The translations under genes were made by a program, and so were the position numbers. From assembly GCF_020734105.1 (NCBI RefSeq), contig NZ_JAJAFR010000001.1, forward strand, positions 664,689-728,688: a stretch of 64,000 nt of DNA. The letters are read 5' to 3'. The stretch comes from Alkalihalobacillus deserti. Lineage in GTDB: Bacteria > Bacillota > Bacilli > Bacillales > Bacillaceae_D. Below, one piece after another: positions 26,323 through 35,565 of this stretch. A model generated the notes under the pieces. That model saw only the letters and a list, made by a program, of their open reading frames with translations. It searched no databases and was not told where the DNA came from. Within the stretch, counting starts at the first letter, position 1. Each line of letters opens with the position of its first letter.

Positions 26323-27997
26323 AATTGATGATTTAACCGTCCGTTACCCCTTTCAGAACAAAGATGTGCTGAAAGGGGTTAACTTGGATATTGAGAAAGG
26401 GGAAACTGTACTGATTCTTGGACCGAGTGGCGGAGGGAAAAGTACGCTTGCTCTTGCACTCAATGGGATTATTCCGAAATCGATGGAAGCTGAGGTGAGT
26501 GGAACTGTAGCTATTGATGGTAAGGATCCAATCAGTTTAAGCTTCAGTGAAATATGTAACCATATCGGTATTCTTTTTCAAGATCCGGATACGCAATTTT
26601 GTATGTTATCTGTTGAAGATGAAATTCTTTTTGGCTTAGAAAACCTTCATCTTTCAAAAGAAGAAATGGACGTGAGATTAGAAAGAAGCTTGCAATTAGT
26701 AGGGTTGATAGACTGGAAGAAGGCTCAGATAAGAGAGCTCTCAGGTGGGATGAAACAAAAGCTAGGGCTTGCCTGCTTGATTGCGATGGATCCTGAGGTT
26801 TTCATTTTAGATGAACCAACAGCGAATCTAGACCCTGCTAGTACGGAAGAAATCTTTGATCTAATGATAAAGCTATCCTCTGAATTAAATAAAACATTGA
26901 TTTTTATTGAGCACAAACTTGATCAGTTATTACCTTATTTGGAGCGGGTGATTGTTCTAGGAAAAACGGGAGAGATTATAGCCGATGATACACCGCGTAC
27001 TATTTTTAATCACTCTTTCAATGAGCTCACAGAACAAGGAATTTGGGTCCCGAAAATTTGTGCCTATGCCAAATCTTTAGAACAAAAGGGACTGCAATGG
27101 GAAACATTCCCGCTTTCAAAGAAAGAATGGGAATGTGAATTTGAAAAAAGAAGGCTTACTTTACCAGAGGCGATAATTGAAGAAAAAGAGGCAGCGGCAG
27201 TTAGTCCTAACGTCAATCCTCGTTCATCGATCTTACACGTAGATCATGTATCGTATTCATATAAAAATCATCACGTTTTAAAGGATATTGATTTTTCCAT
27301 TCAATCTGGTGATTTTGTTGCCGTTTTAGGTCCGAATGGAACAGGGAAAAGTACGCTCGCTCAAATTTTGATCGGGCTTTTAAAACCTCGGAAAGGTGAC
27401 ATTTATTTTGATGACGTTTCTTTACAAGAGTTAAAGGTACATGAACTCATGCAGAAGGTTGGATTTGTTTTTCAAAACCCTGAGCATCAATTTGTTTGTG
27501 ATACTGTTGAAGAGGAGCTCGCATATGGACTGAAAATTCTTGGTTTGACAAAGGAAGAGTGGCAGCCACGTGTGAATAAACTTCTGGAGCAATTTCATCT
27601 AGTTGAACAACGGGCGTCTAATCCATTTTCATTAAGTCAAGGACAAAAGCGCCGTCTGTCAGTGGCTACGATGCTAACGAATGATCAAAAGCTTCTTATC
27701 TTAGATGAACCGACGTTCGGTCAGGATTATGTTAATACAGAAGCATTAATGAATTTATTAACAGAACTTAACCAAAATGGAAAAACGATCATGATGATTA
27801 CACACGATATGGAATTGGTTGCGAAGTATGCCAATAAGATCTTGCTTTTACATGAGGGAAAAGTTGTGTATCAAGGCGATGTGCTTCCGTTCTTTGAAGA
27901 AACAGAATTACTTGTGAAAACCTCCATTCGCACCCCGATTTCCTATTCCCTGCAACAATGGGTCAAGGTATATGAGGAGGCAAAGCTGTTATGCTAG
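26306..27997 (+). CDS. ykoD: YkoD, double ATPase of thiamine/HMP ECF transporter
   Basis: About 563 residues made of two fused ABC ATPases. The first has GPSGGGKST, LSGGMKQK and VFILDEPTANLD; the second has GPNGTGKST, LSQGQKRR and LLILDEPTFGQD. A single fused chain replaces the separate EcfA and EcfA' subunits, as in B. subtilis YkoD. ATG 26306 is preferred, with AAAAAAGGA six bases upstream; 26309 is an alternative. It energises uptake through YkoC and YkoE. Confidence 0.94.
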   Translation: MMQYLKIDDLTVRYPFQNKDVLKGVNLDIEKGETVLILGPSGGGKSTLALALNGIIPKSMEAEVSGTVAIDGKDPISLSFSEICNHIGILFQDPDTQFCMLSVEDEILFGLENLHLSKEEMDVRLERSLQLVGLIDWKKAQIRELSGGMKQKLGLACLIAMDPEVFILDEPTANLDPASTEEIFDLMIKLSSELNKTLIFIEHKLDQLLPYLERVIVLGKTGEIIADDTPRTIFNHSFNELTEQGIWVPKICAYAKSLEQKGLQWETFPLSKKEWECEFEKRRLTLPEAIIEEKEAAAVSPNVNPRSSILHVDHVSYSYKNHHVLKDIDFSIQSGDFVAVLGPNGTGKSTLAQILIGLLKPRKGDIYFDDVSLQELKVHELMQKVGFVFQNPEHQFVCDTVEEELAYGLKILGLTKEEWQPRVNKLLEQFHLVEQRASNPFSLSQGQKRRLSVATMLTNDQKLLILDEPTFGQDYVNTEALMNLLTELNQNGKTIMMITHDMELVAKYANKILLLHEGKVVYQGDVLPFFEETELLVKTSIRTPISYSLQQWVKVYEEAKLLC

Positions 27998-28770
27998 AAC
28001 ATTATCAAAAGGGCGAATATTTTTTGCAACGAGTGAATCCAACGATGAAGCTCGTTAGTATGTTCATCGTCATTATCTTTATGATTCCGATCTTTGACCC
28101 TTGGACTCCATTGGTTTTACTAACGTTAACGATAACGGCGATCACGCTTTTGGGAGGTGTTTCTTTCCGCTTTCTATTGATGATTCTTCTCCCATTTAGT
28201 TTATTTGCCTTTAGCTTTATCTGGATTAGTGTCGTTTTTCCTGATGAGCGTGGGGAAACAATTCTTTTTAACATTGGAAGTATGCCAGTTGCTTTAGAAA
28301 ATGTATTGGTCGGACTTTCATTAGGACTTCGCTCGTTCGTATTTGCGTCATGGTCCCTTTTATTTGTCCTCACAACTGAGCCTACTAAGTTTATGTTAAG
28401 TCTCGTTCAGCATTGTAAGCTGCCGCCTCGTTTTGGCTATGGCATGATGGCTGCTTATCGGTTTCTGCCCTTGTTCAGACAAGAGTTAACACAGGTTCGG
28501 GCGGCCCATCGAATTCGTGGATTAGGAGAAGCAAGAGGTATCAAGGGACGAGTAAAGGAGACAAAGCGTTACATTATCCCTCTTTTAGCTAGTGCGATAC
28601 GAAAAGCAGAAAGAGTGGCTATTGCAATGGAATCAAAAGGTTTTGATGGCGATCGGCAGCGCAGCTATTATCATAGAGTTCCGTGGAGTAAGTATGATTT
28701 GATTTTTGGTATTGCATTAGTTGTTTTGTATAGTGGAATGATTGTGCTAAGAAACACGTATTTTATTTAA
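27991..28770 (+). CDS. ykoC: YkoC, transmembrane T component of thiamine/HMP ECF transporter
   Basis: A 259-residue membrane protein of the EcfT/CbiQ family with four to five helices. The coupling motifs AAHRIRGLGEARG and AIAMESKGFDGD (AxxARG-type and ESRG-type) contact the ATPase. ATG follows GAGGAGGCAAAG and overlaps the end of ykoD by seven bases. It completes the operon. Confidence 0.94.
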   Translation: MLEHYQKGEYFLQRVNPTMKLVSMFIVIIFMIPIFDPWTPLVLLTLTITAITLLGGVSFRFLLMILLPFSLFAFSFIWISVVFPDERGETILFNIGSMPVALENVLVGLSLGLRSFVFASWSLLFVLTTEPTKFMLSLVQHCKLPPRFGYGMMAAYRFLPLFRQELTQVRAAHRIRGLGEARGIKGRVKETKRYIIPLLASAIRKAERVAIAMESKGFDGDRQRSYYHRVPWSKYDLIFGIALVVLYSGMIVLRNTYFI

Positions 28771-28810
28771 CGTTTTTAGAAGTTGATCAATCACCACTAA
28801 AATATTATTC

Positions 28811-28850
28811 AGCGTCTCTAGCAATTGATATTACTAGAGACGCTTACTTT
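28811..28850 (+). terminator. Terminator of the thiamine operon
   Basis: AGCGTCTCTAG and CTAGAGACGCT pair in a perfect 11-bp stem, followed by TACTTTTG. Confidence 0.8.
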
Positions 28851-29017
28851 TGTATGTTTCGATTTAAGGGACAATTAACTGAATTAATAAGATAATATTG
28901 AGAACGAGAAAAAGAAAATGATTTCTGCAAAAGAAACCAAAATAGTCATTTTGCTTATTTGAAATTAATGAAAGTAAACGGATGCTTATCTTGTTAATGT
29001 TTAAGCAATGGTCCTCA

Positions 29018-29066
29018 ACAATCAGACGCAATCCTTCAAGAAGGGGTGCACCTGATTGTTATTTTT
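29018..29066 (+). terminator. Probable terminator, upstream of a gene relic
   Basis: AACAATCAG and CTGATTGTT flank a loop of about 30 bases, followed by ATTTTT. No intact gene ends just before it. Confidence 0.45.
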
Positions 29067-29290
29067 AACTCTTTTAAATCAAAGTCTCTTTTTTCCTATT
29101 CCTGAAACAAGAAACTTAAACAGAATTCCAGAAATGTACAATCATCTAGTCCGCCTGTCATCATCGAATTACAGCAATTGGTTCTGCTTTTTGGTTAAGT
29201 CAAGGAGAATTTCATGGATCAATTGTTACTACTTTAACTTTATGTGCTCAAAGTGGATTAAGAGAAATAGAAAAGAAAGTGTAAAGGACA
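29056..29290 (+). pseudogene. Frameshifted paralogue of the unknown gene at 23748
   Basis: One frame gives LLNQSLFFPIPET and EMYNHLV, and a second frame gives ACHHRITAIGSAFWLSQGEF, then HGSIVTTLTLCAQSGLREIE. These follow the order of LLNQSLF, EMHNHLV and SYHRVTALGSAHRLQNGESH in the protein at 23748-24227. The frame changes at about 29150. No start codon with a ribosome site and no 3' end remain. Confidence 0.7.
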
Positions 29291-29514
29291 AAGTTCAGAA
29301 GGTTAATGTGGAACTTTAATATATGTAACTATTTGCTCAAAAAAGTCAGAATTAACGGTTTGAAGAAAACTAGTTACTATTGAGTAATCATACGCAGTAA
29401 ACAAAAAGCATTTCCACATTTCAATTAAAGGGCCGTACCCAATCAAAAGAAATTTATAAACATAGTCTGTAATGTGGAGGGAAACTTCACAAATATAGAA
29501 AGGAGTTGTTATTA

Positions 29515-29604
29515 ATGAGTGCAGGTACAGGCGGATTCGCGTTAATCGTTGTGTTGTTCATCTTGTTAATCATCGTTGGAACAGCATTTGTAAGTCCTTA
29601 CTAA
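29515..29604 (+). CDS. YjcZ family sporulation peptide (29 aa)
   Basis: ATG with AGAAAGGAG upstream. The peptide begins MSAGTGGFALIVVLFILLII and ends GTAFVSPY, the typical YjcZ/YhaJ-type small hydrophobic protein of spore formers. One membrane helix. A hairpin-like GTACCGAAAAGAGTC region with a TTTTTTT run follows at about 29607-29650. Its role is in spore assembly by family association only. Confidence 0.9.
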   Translation: MSAGTGGFALIVVLFILLIIVGTAFVSPY

Positions 29605-29714
29605 GAGTACCGAAAAGAGTCAATCAGAATTATCTGTTGGCTCTTTTTTTAACATTAATTTTCACTTTTTAGCTTTTGAATCATATATATCAAATAAGAA
29701 AGGGTGGTTTTATT

Positions 29715-30092
29715 ATGTCTAATGTACCTGTAACTGGATTTATGTATCATTCCAGTAGTGATGATCCTCTTCATTCTCATAATATGTATATCACAACATG
29801 GGATGGTAAACCAGTTCATATCCATCACTTTAGAGGTGAAACATCGTTTGATGTTGGGCATAATCATCATTACGCAGGAAAAACGGAGCCTGCTCCAAGT
29901 GGGGTACAGCATACTCATAATTATTTTACTTTTACTTCTTTTGACGCTGGACACAAACATGTGATTCGGGGAGTAACCGGACCAGCAATTCATATACCTG
30001 ATAGAGGGCATTATCACGAATTTAGTGGGGTAACTTCTGTTGATGGTGATATTAGTCATACTCATAGGTACAGTGGTAAAACTAGTGTGTAG
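29715..30092 (+). CDS. YmaF family His-rich protein
   Basis: 125 residues starting MSNVPVTGFMYHSSSDD, with AAGAAAGGGTGG upstream. It carries repeated His clusters (HSHNMY, HIHHF, GHNHHYAGKT, QHTHNYF, GHKHVIRG, GHYHEFSG, SHTHRYSGKT) spaced about 20 residues, a pattern of YmaF proteins in Bacillus. The repeats likely form beta strands and could bind metal. The function is not known. It is monocistronic near a sporulation peptide. Confidence 0.85.
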   Translation: MSNVPVTGFMYHSSSDDPLHSHNMYITTWDGKPVHIHHFRGETSFDVGHNHHYAGKTEPAPSGVQHTHNYFTFTSFDAGHKHVIRGVTGPAIHIPDRGHYHEFSGVTSVDGDISHTHRYSGKTSV

Positions 30093-30596
30093 TGGGTAAA
30101 TATGGAAGGTAGTAGATTTTAAGAGCCAACAGTCAGTAACTGAAAATTGTTAGTAATAATGAGTGTCTGTTATTCTGCTATACTTCTTAATCCTTTTGAT
30201 TTTCAACAATCAGTAGCTATTATTGAAGAACAGACAATTTAAATAAGCACTAGTAAGTATTAAAGAGGTAGCACCAAAACTACAGTTATTTGATGTAAGG
30301 CTGTTTCTTTATAAGAAACGAAAAGGATAACCTTTTTCTGATTATTGATTAAAGAGCTGTAAAGGGAGGTTTTTTCCCTTTTTGAACAGACTAAGAAGCA
30401 AGTAGCGAACGGAGCCATTGCAAGTCTTTTAGAGTACCTTTTTGAGCAGGCTCTTAAACAAAATTATCAAGGTATGTCTAGTGAATTATTCGGGATTAAG
30501 TTCCAGACCCCCAGTGCTTTAAAGTTCTGGGGGTCTGGAACTTTTTTTACTACTCGTTGTTAAAAGTGAAAACCCAATGGATAATAGTAGTAAAAC
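30093..30596. other. Intergenic stretch with a strong terminator
   Basis: Apart from the terminator at 30499-30548, I see no supported frame. Confidence 0.4.
30499..30548 (+). terminator. Very stable terminator
   Basis: AGTTCCAGACCCCCAG and CTGGGGGTCTGGAACT form a 16-bp perfect stem, then a T run. Its loop side CCAGTGCTTTAAAG is shared with the terminator at 38241. Confidence 0.9.
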
Positions 30597-30631
30597 AAAT
30601 TACTTGCATAGACAAGTAATTTGATTATAAG
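30597..30631 (+). promoter_or_regulatory. Promoter with palindromic MarR operator
   Basis: AAATTACTTG and CAAGTAATTT form a perfect 10-bp inverted repeat with a 6-nt centre (30597-30622). It overlaps a TTGCAT, 16 bases, TATAAG promoter for the MarR-MFS operon, so autorepression is likely. Confidence 0.75.
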
Positions 30632-30655
30632 ATAGAATAAAAAGGGAGAGAGTCG

Positions 30656-31141
30656 ATGTTGGAATATCGGTTAGAAGATTCACTTGGGTTTCTTGTTGCT
30701 ATGGCGGGCCGTTCTTTATCAAATAGTGTACAACGAACCTTTTCTGAGCATGGCTACAATGTAACCCCCGAACATTGGGCGATTTTGGTGCTATTATGGA
30801 ACCAAGACGGACTTACTCAACTTGAACTTGCCGAACGCACAGGAAAAGATCAAGCGAGTATGTCTCGACTTATACAGAATATGTTGAATCGAGAGCTTAT
30901 TTATAGAAAAAAAGATTCTGTTGATGCACGCTGTAAACGGATTTACTTAACGGAAATCGGGAAGGAACAGCAAGAGAAGTTAATGGACCTTGTCCAAACA
31001 ACGTTAGTGAAGGCAACAGAAGGAATAGCAGATGAAGATGTTGCGACAACAAAACGTGTTCTTAAAAAAATCGCGTCGAAAAATTTAAAAATTAATGGGA
31101 TTTATGAAGGGCCAAATAGAAAGTTGGGTTTAGATGAATAA
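30656..31141 (+). CDS. MarR family transcriptional regulator
   Basis: A 161-residue winged-helix regulator. HTH region EHWAILVLLWNQDGLTQLEL, then RTGKDQASMSRLIQNML, and wing KKDSVDARCKRIYLTEIG. It has cysteines at about 106 only. It overlaps the following transporter gene by eight bases, so it probably represses an efflux operon, through the palindrome upstream. ATG follows AAGGGAGAGAGTCG. Confidence 0.92.
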   Translation: MLEYRLEDSLGFLVAMAGRSLSNSVQRTFSEHGYNVTPEHWAILVLLWNQDGLTQLELAERTGKDQASMSRLIQNMLNRELIYRKKDSVDARCKRIYLTEIGKEQQEKLMDLVQTTLVKATEGIADEDVATTKRVLKKIASKNLKINGIYEGPNRKLGLDE

Positions 31142-32345
31142 AATTCTTTTGAAAATGGCGATTCTATCTGTTTCGCTATTAACGGTGATGGCAGGGGCTG
31201 CAATTTCACCTGCACTGGGTGATATTGCCCTTGCCTTTCCCGATGTAAGTGAAACGACAATAAAATTTATTTTAACATTACCTTCTGTAATGATTATCCC
31301 TTTTATCTTTGTTTCTAGTCATTTAACAAGGCGTTTTTCAAAGAAACATATTCTTTTTGTCGGAATGCTTTTTTACTTAGTAGGGGGATTAGGAGGGGGA
31401 TTGGTATCAACGATTGAACTTCTCTTATTCTATCGCGCTATTTTAGGGATTGGTGTCGGTCTGCTGATGCCGATATCGACCTCACTTGTGGCTGACTTTT
31501 TTGATGGTGAAGAGAGAACGGCGACAATGGGCCAAGTAAGTGCAGCGAATAATCTTGGTGGAGTTGTTTTGTTTTTAATGTCAGGGGTTCTAGCTGCAAT
31601 AAGTTGGAGAATGGCATTTAGCGTCTATAGTTTAGTCATCATTGCTGCGATCATTGTGTTTTTCTATCTACCTAAAACGAAGGCTGAACAACGTTCGTCA
31701 GGCATGACCTTGGCACCACTACCTAAAAAACTTTATGCTTATGGTGCGGCGATGTTTTTTATTGTCTTAGCGTTTTATTCGGTTCCTACTAATATGGCTT
31801 TGTTTATCCAACAAGAAGGAATTGGGAGCTCAAAAAATGCAGGACTTGTTATATCGATTGGAACAGCAGCTGGTTTTTTTGCCGGTTTATTATTGGCGAA
31901 AGTGAGGCGGTTATTGCAAACTTATTTTGTTGCAATACAACTGCTACTAATGGGGATCGGCTTTTTTATCACCGCAATATCAAATCACTTATTCATTATT
32001 GGATTAGGAGTTGGCTTTATGGGCTTTGGGTTTGGATCGATTCTGCCAACTGTGTTTGACCAAGTGTCACGTCAAGTTCCGAAATCACAAACCGTTCAAG
32101 CAATGGCGATTGTGACAAGCATGTTATTTCTCGGACAATTCTCTTCACCGCTCTTTCTTGATGGAATAGGTGTCTTATTCTCCAATGAGACAATTCGCTT
32201 TATGTATTTGTTTCTATCAAGTAGTATAATTCTTGTAGCCCTTGCCTTTTTTGTTGTTACATTTAAGACTGGGCTTACCCAAAAGAAGAGGATACTAGGC
32301 AATAGAAAAGAATTAATTGAATACCCGGAAGCCAATAACCAATGA
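31134..32345 (+). CDS. MFS transporter, DHA1-type efflux pump
   Basis: A 403-residue protein with twelve predicted helices. LTRRFSKKHILFVGMLFYLVGGLGGG is the loop 2-3 region, and RAILGIGVGLLMPISTSLVADFF is motif C-like for drug antiporters. It lies directly behind the MarR gene in one operon and probably exports a toxic or antibiotic compound sensed by that regulator. Confidence 0.9.
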   Translation: MNKILLKMAILSVSLLTVMAGAAISPALGDIALAFPDVSETTIKFILTLPSVMIIPFIFVSSHLTRRFSKKHILFVGMLFYLVGGLGGGLVSTIELLLFYRAILGIGVGLLMPISTSLVADFFDGEERTATMGQVSAANNLGGVVLFLMSGVLAAISWRMAFSVYSLVIIAAIIVFFYLPKTKAEQRSSGMTLAPLPKKLYAYGAAMFFIVLAFYSVPTNMALFIQQEGIGSSKNAGLVISIGTAAGFFAGLLLAKVRRLLQTYFVAIQLLLMGIGFFITAISNHLFIIGLGVGFMGFGFGSILPTVFDQVSRQVPKSQTVQAMAIVTSMLFLGQFSSPLFLDGIGVLFSNETIRFMYLFLSSSIILVALAFFVVTFKTGLTQKKRILGNRKELIEYPEANNQ

Positions 32346-32399
32346 AAATAGAGATAAATTGATAATCTTTTTTATAAGGATGTCATTATAAAAGCTGCT

Positions 32400-32435
32400 A
32401 AGCGCAATTACCTTGAAAGGGGGATTGCGCTTTTT
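32400..32435 (+). terminator. Terminator of MarR-MFS operon
   Basis: AAGCGCAAT and ATTGCGCTT with a 15-nt loop, followed by TTTTT. Confidence 0.85.
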
Positions 32436-32461
32436 AGTATTCTCAGCATGGGGCAATCTAA

Positions 32462-32587
32462 CTAACTTAACATGAATCCAACTCTAATGTTTAGTAAACC
32501 CTCGCCATTTCGGCACGATAGACTTGTGTGTTCTCCAAATACTTTAGAGCAAGTCATTCCTTTAAAAAACCAACTATTTACTGACAT
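32462..32587 (-). CDS. Possible small protein (41 aa)
   Basis: A strong AAAGGAGGTATTATT precedes ATG at 32587. The frame reads MSVNSWFFKGMTCSKVFGEH and ends VGFMLS. I know no family. It could be the intact start of a gene that lost its remainder. Only the ribosome site supports it. Confidence 0.35.
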   Translation of the reverse strand: MSVNSWFFKGMTCSKVFGEHTSLSCRNGEGLLNIRVGFMLS

Positions 32588-33094
32588 AATAATACCTCCT
32601 TTTATTCCTCAATTATTTCTAGTTGTATCAATCTCAGCATATTATTCATATCATTCTAGAATAGTATGCCTACGTCATAACCGAAAATAAAGCAATAACA
32701 AAAAGCAACTGACATCAGATTATCATCAGTTGCTCTTATTTCGTTTATTATCTCTCATTTCCATAGTTTCTTTTTGATCTAGTTAGTTAGATACATGATA
32801 TTGTCAATAAATTAACTAGAATCAAACGCTTTTTAAAAAAATAGTACCAAAGTATTAAATGTTATTTCATAAGTATAGAGCAAATGTAAGGGTTTTCGAA
32901 AGTGTATTTTTAAAAGATTCAGATTTAGCTTAAGACTATTTCTTAGAAAATGGTTATTCAGGTTTTAAAAACGTTACTTGAAAGATTCAAATGAAAGTGA
33001 TGTGGCATACTACCTATAAAAGAAGTAGTGCTAGCAGACTGCATAGCCCAATTCAGGAACCTTTTTTAATTGTAATGAAGATAATTTCTAAAGT
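32588..33094. other. Intergenic stretch with one hairpin
   Basis: AGCAACTGA and TCAGTTGCT at about 32703-32737 form a hairpin, flanked by AAAAA and CTTATTT. No gene seen. Confidence 0.4.
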
Positions 33095-33136
33095 TTGAAC
33101 AAAGTAAGTCTATACCATAAGTATAGGAGAGAAGTT

Positions 33137-33874
33137 ATGTCTTCTGTTTTATTAGCTGCAATGTGGGGAGGAATAGCAGGTTCCTCACTTGTGTTAGGTG
33201 CACTATTAGGAATTTACAAGGAAATACCTACTAAAATTTCTGCCTTCGTCATGGCATTCGGTACGGGAGTTCTCATTGGAGCTGCTACCTTTGAGTTATT
33301 GTCGGATGCTATTAAAGAAGGAGGGATCCTCTATCCATCTATCGGCTTTCTGTTAGGATCAACTTTATTTATTATGATTGAGCTTTTTATTAGTAAAAAG
33401 GGGGCCAAAGAACGAAAACGGTCAAAAGGGAATCCACCAGGTCATTCGGGTATGGCGATATTCGTAGGATCTGTCATCGATGCTATTCCAGAATCAGTCA
33501 TTATTGGTGTTAGCCTACTTGAGAGTAAATCCGTAAGCTGGGTCATTGTGATTGCCATTTTTATAAGTAACTTTCCAGAAGCTATGTCCAGTAGTATTGG
33601 CTTAAAAAAGGATGGATATCATAAAGGAAAAATCTTATTCCTTTGGTTAATGGTTATGATGCTATCCTCAGTAAGTTCGCTTTTAGGTTTTCTTTTAATT
33701 GACTCTTCTTCCACCTTACTAATAACAGCAATTGGAGCATTTGCAGCAGGTGGAATTTTTGCAATGGTGTCTTCGACCATGTTACCAGAAGCTTTTGAAG
33801 AAGGGGGGCCTATTGTTGGATATATTTCAGCATTAGGTTTGCTAACTTCTTTAATTCTTACATATTTTGGATAA
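33137..33874 (+). CDS. ZIP family metal transporter-like protein
   Basis: A 245-residue membrane protein with about eight helices. The metal-binding region IPESVIIGVSLL and FPEAMSSSIGL follows the ZIP pattern (HxxPE), though the usual His is replaced, with DAIPES and NFPEAM. The cytoplasmic loop (KKGAKERKRSKGN) is short and has no His repeats. The start ATG at 33137 has ATAGGAGAGAAGTT upstream. The substrate (Zn, Fe or Mn) is unknown. Confidence 0.8.
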   Translation: MSSVLLAAMWGGIAGSSLVLGALLGIYKEIPTKISAFVMAFGTGVLIGAATFELLSDAIKEGGILYPSIGFLLGSTLFIMIELFISKKGAKERKRSKGNPPGHSGMAIFVGSVIDAIPESVIIGVSLLESKSVSWVIVIAIFISNFPEAMSSSIGLKKDGYHKGKILFLWLMVMMLSSVSSLLGFLLIDSSSTLLITAIGAFAAGGIFAMVSSTMLPEAFEEGGPIVGYISALGLLTSLILTYFG

Positions 33875-34306
33875 CAGGAACGGGTCACCCGCCAGTTCTC
33901 ATTTTACTTTTACGTACATTATGAGTGTCAACGGTTTAGGAGGTTATGCAGCTCTGACTACCAATGTGCGTCTGGACTTGAGAGGGATTCTTTCGTTCAA
34001 TATCAGAATGAAACGATTAGCTTTTTAACCAATGTTGAATTGGTTATTGGAACAAGGAATTTTATCTAAATCACCAACCATCAATCCTGTTCCATCAGTT
34101 GAGTTTATTAATAAGCAGGATTTTCATAAAAGGACTGCTTGGCGGGAGAAGTTAAGCTGGAGTCATATTTTTGCTTTTTAAGTCGGCCCACTTCATTCTA
34201 GAAAGTTTTTCATTAAAAAAGATTTATTTAATTTAATATTTTGTTATTATATTCTATGTAAAAATGGATAACCTATTTCATTAAAGGCAAAATTGAGGTG
34301 ATAGCA
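33875..34306. other. Stretch with a possible DUF3231-like relic
   Basis: Around 34030-34181 a plus frame reads MLNWLLEQGILSKSPTINPV, then PSVEFINKQDFHKR and ends SWSHIFAF-stop. The VEFINKQDF wording resembles the inside of DUF3231 proteins, but there is no complete gene. Tentative. Confidence 0.3.
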
Positions 34307-35380
34307 TTGAAAAAGTTCATTTTCACACTAATCTTTATATTCTTTATTTCTGCTTGTTCATTTGAAGATAATCATCAATCCGAGAAAAATGGAAGGGATG
34401 CAGTAGAAGTATTTTCAAGACAAGATGAGGTAATTGCAACAGATTTAAATATCCCTTGGAATATAAACAAATATGATAATACTTTTTATTTGAGTCAACG
34501 AGCTGGAACTATTGTTAAAGTTGATGGTGTTAGCGGTTCAAAAACAGTTCAAGATGTAGAAGTTACAAAGGAAGTCCTGCATGAAGGTGAAGGAGGATTT
34601 TTAGGTTTCATTCTTTCTCACGATTTTGAGATTTCCCGTGAAGCATTTGCTTATCATACATATAAACAAGATGGAGAAGTTTATAACCGAATTATTGTCC
34701 TTAAACTTAATCAAAATACGTGGAAGGAAGAAATGATTTTACTAGAGGGAATTCCTGGTGGAAGTATTCATAACGGTGGTCGACTCAAAATGGGTCCAGA
34801 TGGGAAATTGTATGCTACCGCAGGTGATGCTGGGAACCCAGAAGCGGCTCAAAATGTTGAAATTTTAGCAGGGAAAATTTTGCGTATGGAATTGGATGGT
34901 ACAGTTCCAAAAGATAATCCATTGCAAAATTCATATATTTATTCCTTTGGGCATCGCAATCCACAAGGACTAGCCTGGGATGATGACGGAAATTTATATA
35001 GCTCTGAACATGGTCAAACGGCTCGTGATGAAATTAATTTGATTGAACCTGGAAAAAATTACGGATGGCCGATAATTGAAGGGGATCAGCAAGCTCCTAA
35101 TATGGTCTCTCCGTTATATCAAACAGGAGATGACACGTGGGCTCCATCAGGAATTGCAATTAAAAATGAAAAAATCTATGTGGCCAATTTACGAGGTGAA
35201 AGCATTCGAGTATTTAATCTAACTGACCATACAGTGGATACTTTATTTGAAAACGTGGGGAGAATGCGGGATGTGCTGATAGAAAAAGATACATTATTTA
35301 CAATAACGAACAATCGTGATGGACGAGGAAATCCTCGAGAAGGAGATGATAAATTATTCAAAATTTCCTTATTAAAGTAG
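34307..35380 (+). CDS. PQQ-type sugar dehydrogenase-like lipoprotein
   Basis: A 357-residue protein with signal peptide and lipobox (LIFIFFISAC), so it is lipid-anchored outside the membrane. The six-blade beta-propeller motifs of soluble glucose/sorbosone dehydrogenases are visible: GEGGFLGFILSHDF, SIHNGGRLKMGPDGKLYATA, FGHRNPQGLAWDDDG, and ENINLIEPGKNYGWP-type sequence (DEINLIEPGKNYGWPIIEGD). Likely oxidises aldose sugars with PQQ or is a structural relative. TTG at 34307 with GAGGTG is chosen over GTG at 34298. Confidence 0.85.
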   Translation: MKKFIFTLIFIFFISACSFEDNHQSEKNGRDAVEVFSRQDEVIATDLNIPWNINKYDNTFYLSQRAGTIVKVDGVSGSKTVQDVEVTKEVLHEGEGGFLGFILSHDFEISREAFAYHTYKQDGEVYNRIIVLKLNQNTWKEEMILLEGIPGGSIHNGGRLKMGPDGKLYATAGDAGNPEAAQNVEILAGKILRMELDGTVPKDNPLQNSYIYSFGHRNPQGLAWDDDGNLYSSEHGQTARDEINLIEPGKNYGWPIIEGDQQAPNMVSPLYQTGDDTWAPSGIAIKNEKIYVANLRGESIRVFNLTDHTVDTLFENVGRMRDVLIEKDTLFTITNNRDGRGNPREGDDKLFKISLLK

Positions 35381-35505
35381 GTGAGTGTTAATTCCCTATT
35401 TATTTTGGAGAATTATTTTTATACTTTATGATTATCAACAACAATAGATGACTAGGTTTTTCGTGACATTCTAAGTGATATATAGTTTTTCCTTTTTTAA
35501 TAACC

Positions 35506-35541
35506 AGGCGCTATCCTTGTAAGGATTAGCGCCTGATTTTA
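35506..35541. terminator. Convergent terminator
   Basis: CAGGCGCTA and TAGCGCCTG with a 14-nt partly paired loop, followed by ATTTT. It lies between the plus-strand PQQ-type gene and the minus-strand lyase gene. Confidence 0.8.
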
Positions 35542-35565
35542 CCAATGATAGCTGGTGATTGATAG

